Source of the DNA: Pampus argenteus
Taxonomy: Eukaryota > Chordata > Actinopteri > Scombriformes > Stromateidae
Reading direction: 5' to 3'
DNA: 64,000 nt
Assembly (NCBI GenBank): GCA_036937835.1
Contig: CM072875.1
Span: 13,095,001 to 13,159,000, forward strand
The position numbers and the translations under genes are program-made. Shown one piece after another: positions 62,221-64,000 of the stretch. The stretch's first letter is position 1, and every line of letters begins with the position of its first letter. Below the pieces are notes generated by a model, which saw only the letters and a program-made list of their open reading frames with translations, ran no database searches and was not told the DNA's origin.

Positions 62221-63925
62221 TTTTTTGTCTTTTGATTGTTTATTATCTGCACATTATCGATTTTAGATTGTAGATTGTACCCAACATGTAAACACTTGTT
62301 TTAAAATGTGGATGGTCTTTAGAAAAGGAAACAAAGACTATATACATTGTTTGTGAACTTCCTCACTGTGTTTACAGACCGTGACAACTACTAAACTGCA
62401 CACAGGTCACAAGATGAATCACTTGTAGTCATATTTCACATTATAATAGATTGAAGAAATAGCAAAAAATTTATGTGTGAGTTAACTTGTGTCAAAATGT
62501 ATAGTTGAGCTTTAAGTTTCAGATCAGACGTCAACTGCAGACGTAAAGCTTTTTGTAATGTTATATTATTATAACCATAAGAATTTATGGCTTTTTAAAA
62601 AAATATACAGTATCCTCCTGTTATTGAATTTGCTCTGATACATTTTTAAAACATTATTATTATTATTTTTAAAGCTCCATGTCTTCAAGATGACGAGAAT
62701 CATATCAAAATGATAAAAATCAAAATCAAAATGGAATTGGGCACAAATAATATTGTAATTCAACAAAGAGGAGACAATAGTGCAAAATGAGAGTATTAAG
62801 GTTATGCAAGTAAACCATAAAACACAATAATTTCATGTGTTGTTTCTGGTTTTAGAAGAGAATTTTTCAACAAATAGATTATACTATACAATAAAAAACA
62901 GCATTAATGTACAGAAATTCCCCCAATAGAGAACCATTTAGACTAATGAACACATTCAGCAACACATGAGCAAACTAAGTGGTGTAATATACTGTATGTA
63001 CAAGCTTTGACTGCATTTACATAAATCAATGATCCTCCTGTAAACATACTAATAACACAACAGTCCTATCTTCATTCTAGTAGTACAGGCCAGGCCGACT
63101 GCAATAACAGCTGACCTTTAACACGCTAAATATTATTATTGCACATGTTTGCAGCTTCATTGTAAAAATCAAATAGAAAAATAAGTCATACTGATAAGTA
63201 ATACTTTTTTTTTTAGGTAAGTAACAAAGTGCTGAAAAATAGCTATTAATAGAAAAAAAATCAATGAAAATGTATTTGTTAAATGTATTTCAATATAAAT
63301 TTGAATGATATGAATTAATTACACTTCTATATTTAAAAGTCACAGCTGTTTGTGAGGTCTACATAAATAATGACGTATTCATATACTAGATAAATGCATT
63401 TGGAAATTAATATTCAAATAAATATTAAATCTAATTTTCCTTTAGTTTTATTAACTTACTTGTTTCAAGTTGTCTTTTTAAAAATACAAATCTACATGTT
63501 TGATCTAATAAAAGCTCCACGCTGTATCTTTGGCATTGCTTCTTTTGCATCGAGCTGCTGTTTCTGAAACGAATGTACTCTGCAGTTTTTCTTACCGTCA
63601 GTGTGTACGACTGGACAACATATTTGAAACATATTTCTGGAATAATTCTAGACATGTGTCACATTATTGCTTGTCGTCAGATTTTGTTTTTTGCAGTCTG
63701 CATTTTGGGTGTCTGAGGTTACAGAGGAGCCTACTGACTTCCTGTTACCTGACCAAATGACGTCAGCTCGATTTCTACAGCACATTTTATCCTTACTGTC
63801 AGCACAGTGATGCATAATTATTATTGTATTACACATGCTACATCAGCTAAACTAATGACTGACTCTTCTTCAGTGTCACTGTCTATCTCACACCCAAGAC
63901 GCCTGATCTAGTTTTCCCTCTCAGC
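62221..63925. other. Right-edge spacer
   Basis: AT-rich DNA without supported exons on either strand. The open frames are short and low in complexity. Confidence 0.5.
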
Positions 63926-64000
63926 TAGGGCTGAGTATAGTTTAAAAATGCCAGGACCAATACCAGTATACCTAAAGTGATACCAATACGGCTGGTTTTG
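63926..64000. mobile_element. Start of a hAT-like repeat cut by the window edge
   Basis: TAGGGCTGAGTATAG followed by CCAGGACCAATACCAGTATA and GATACCAATACGG resembles the end of a common teleost hAT-type element beginning TAGGGCTGGGTAT. The rest lies outside the window. Confidence 0.4.

Noticed and set aside
1..64000. tRNA, rRNA or CRISPR features
   Set aside because: No cloverleaf-forming tRNA, rRNA segment or regularly spaced repeat array was seen; the repeats are microsatellites and transposon remnants.

Overview
The window is genomic DNA from a bony fish, most likely a percomorph teleost. The basis is intron-rich vertebrate genes with GT-AG junctions and short introns, AT-rich spacers full of microsatellites, teleost-type mobile elements, and proteins that read as fish orthologues. 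There is no sign of prokaryotic or viral gene organisation. Five protein-coding genes could be assembled exon by exon with all reading frames closing: thrombopoietin (thpo/tpo), slc12a9, per2, hes6 and itm2c. Nothing here looks like a wholly new biological system; the points of interest are in gene neighbourhood, regulatory sites, splice junctions and mobile DNA.

Layout. 1-7,700: no gene could be assembled. There are two weak minus-strand exon candidates (3320-3400 and 6718-6885) and a CpG-richer stretch at 6,900-7,320, perhaps the 5' end of a minus-strand gene that runs off the left edge. 7,739-10,261 (+): thpo, a four-helix haematopoietic cytokine. 11,513-19,587 (+): slc12a9, 14 coding exons, a cation-chloride cotransporter family member, starting only about 1.25 kb after thpo. 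19.6-27.6 kb: intergenic DNA with a diverged duplication, a tandem repeat, a hairpin and a LINE-type tail. 27.6-49.0 kb (+): per2, with a promoter E-box/D-box pair, a long 5' intron and 22 coding exons. 53,526-54,743 (-): hes6, convergent with per2. 56,726-61,126 (+): itm2c, divergent from hes6, with a hAT-type MITE in its first intron. 61.1-64 kb: itm2c 3' UTR and spacer, ending inside another repeat.

How the genes relate. per2 is a light-regulated repressor of the circadian clock, and hes6 is a bHLH-WRPW factor of neurogenesis and segmentation. In human, PER2, HES6 and ITM2C all lie on 2q37, so the right half is a conserved vertebrate block and the neighbourhood supports calling per2 rather than per1. 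In human, SLC12A9 is close to EPO on 7q22, and here its upstream neighbour is the EPO paralogue thpo. That suggests an old linkage between the EPO/TPO cytokines and slc12a9. The genes do not form a pathway; their association is positional.
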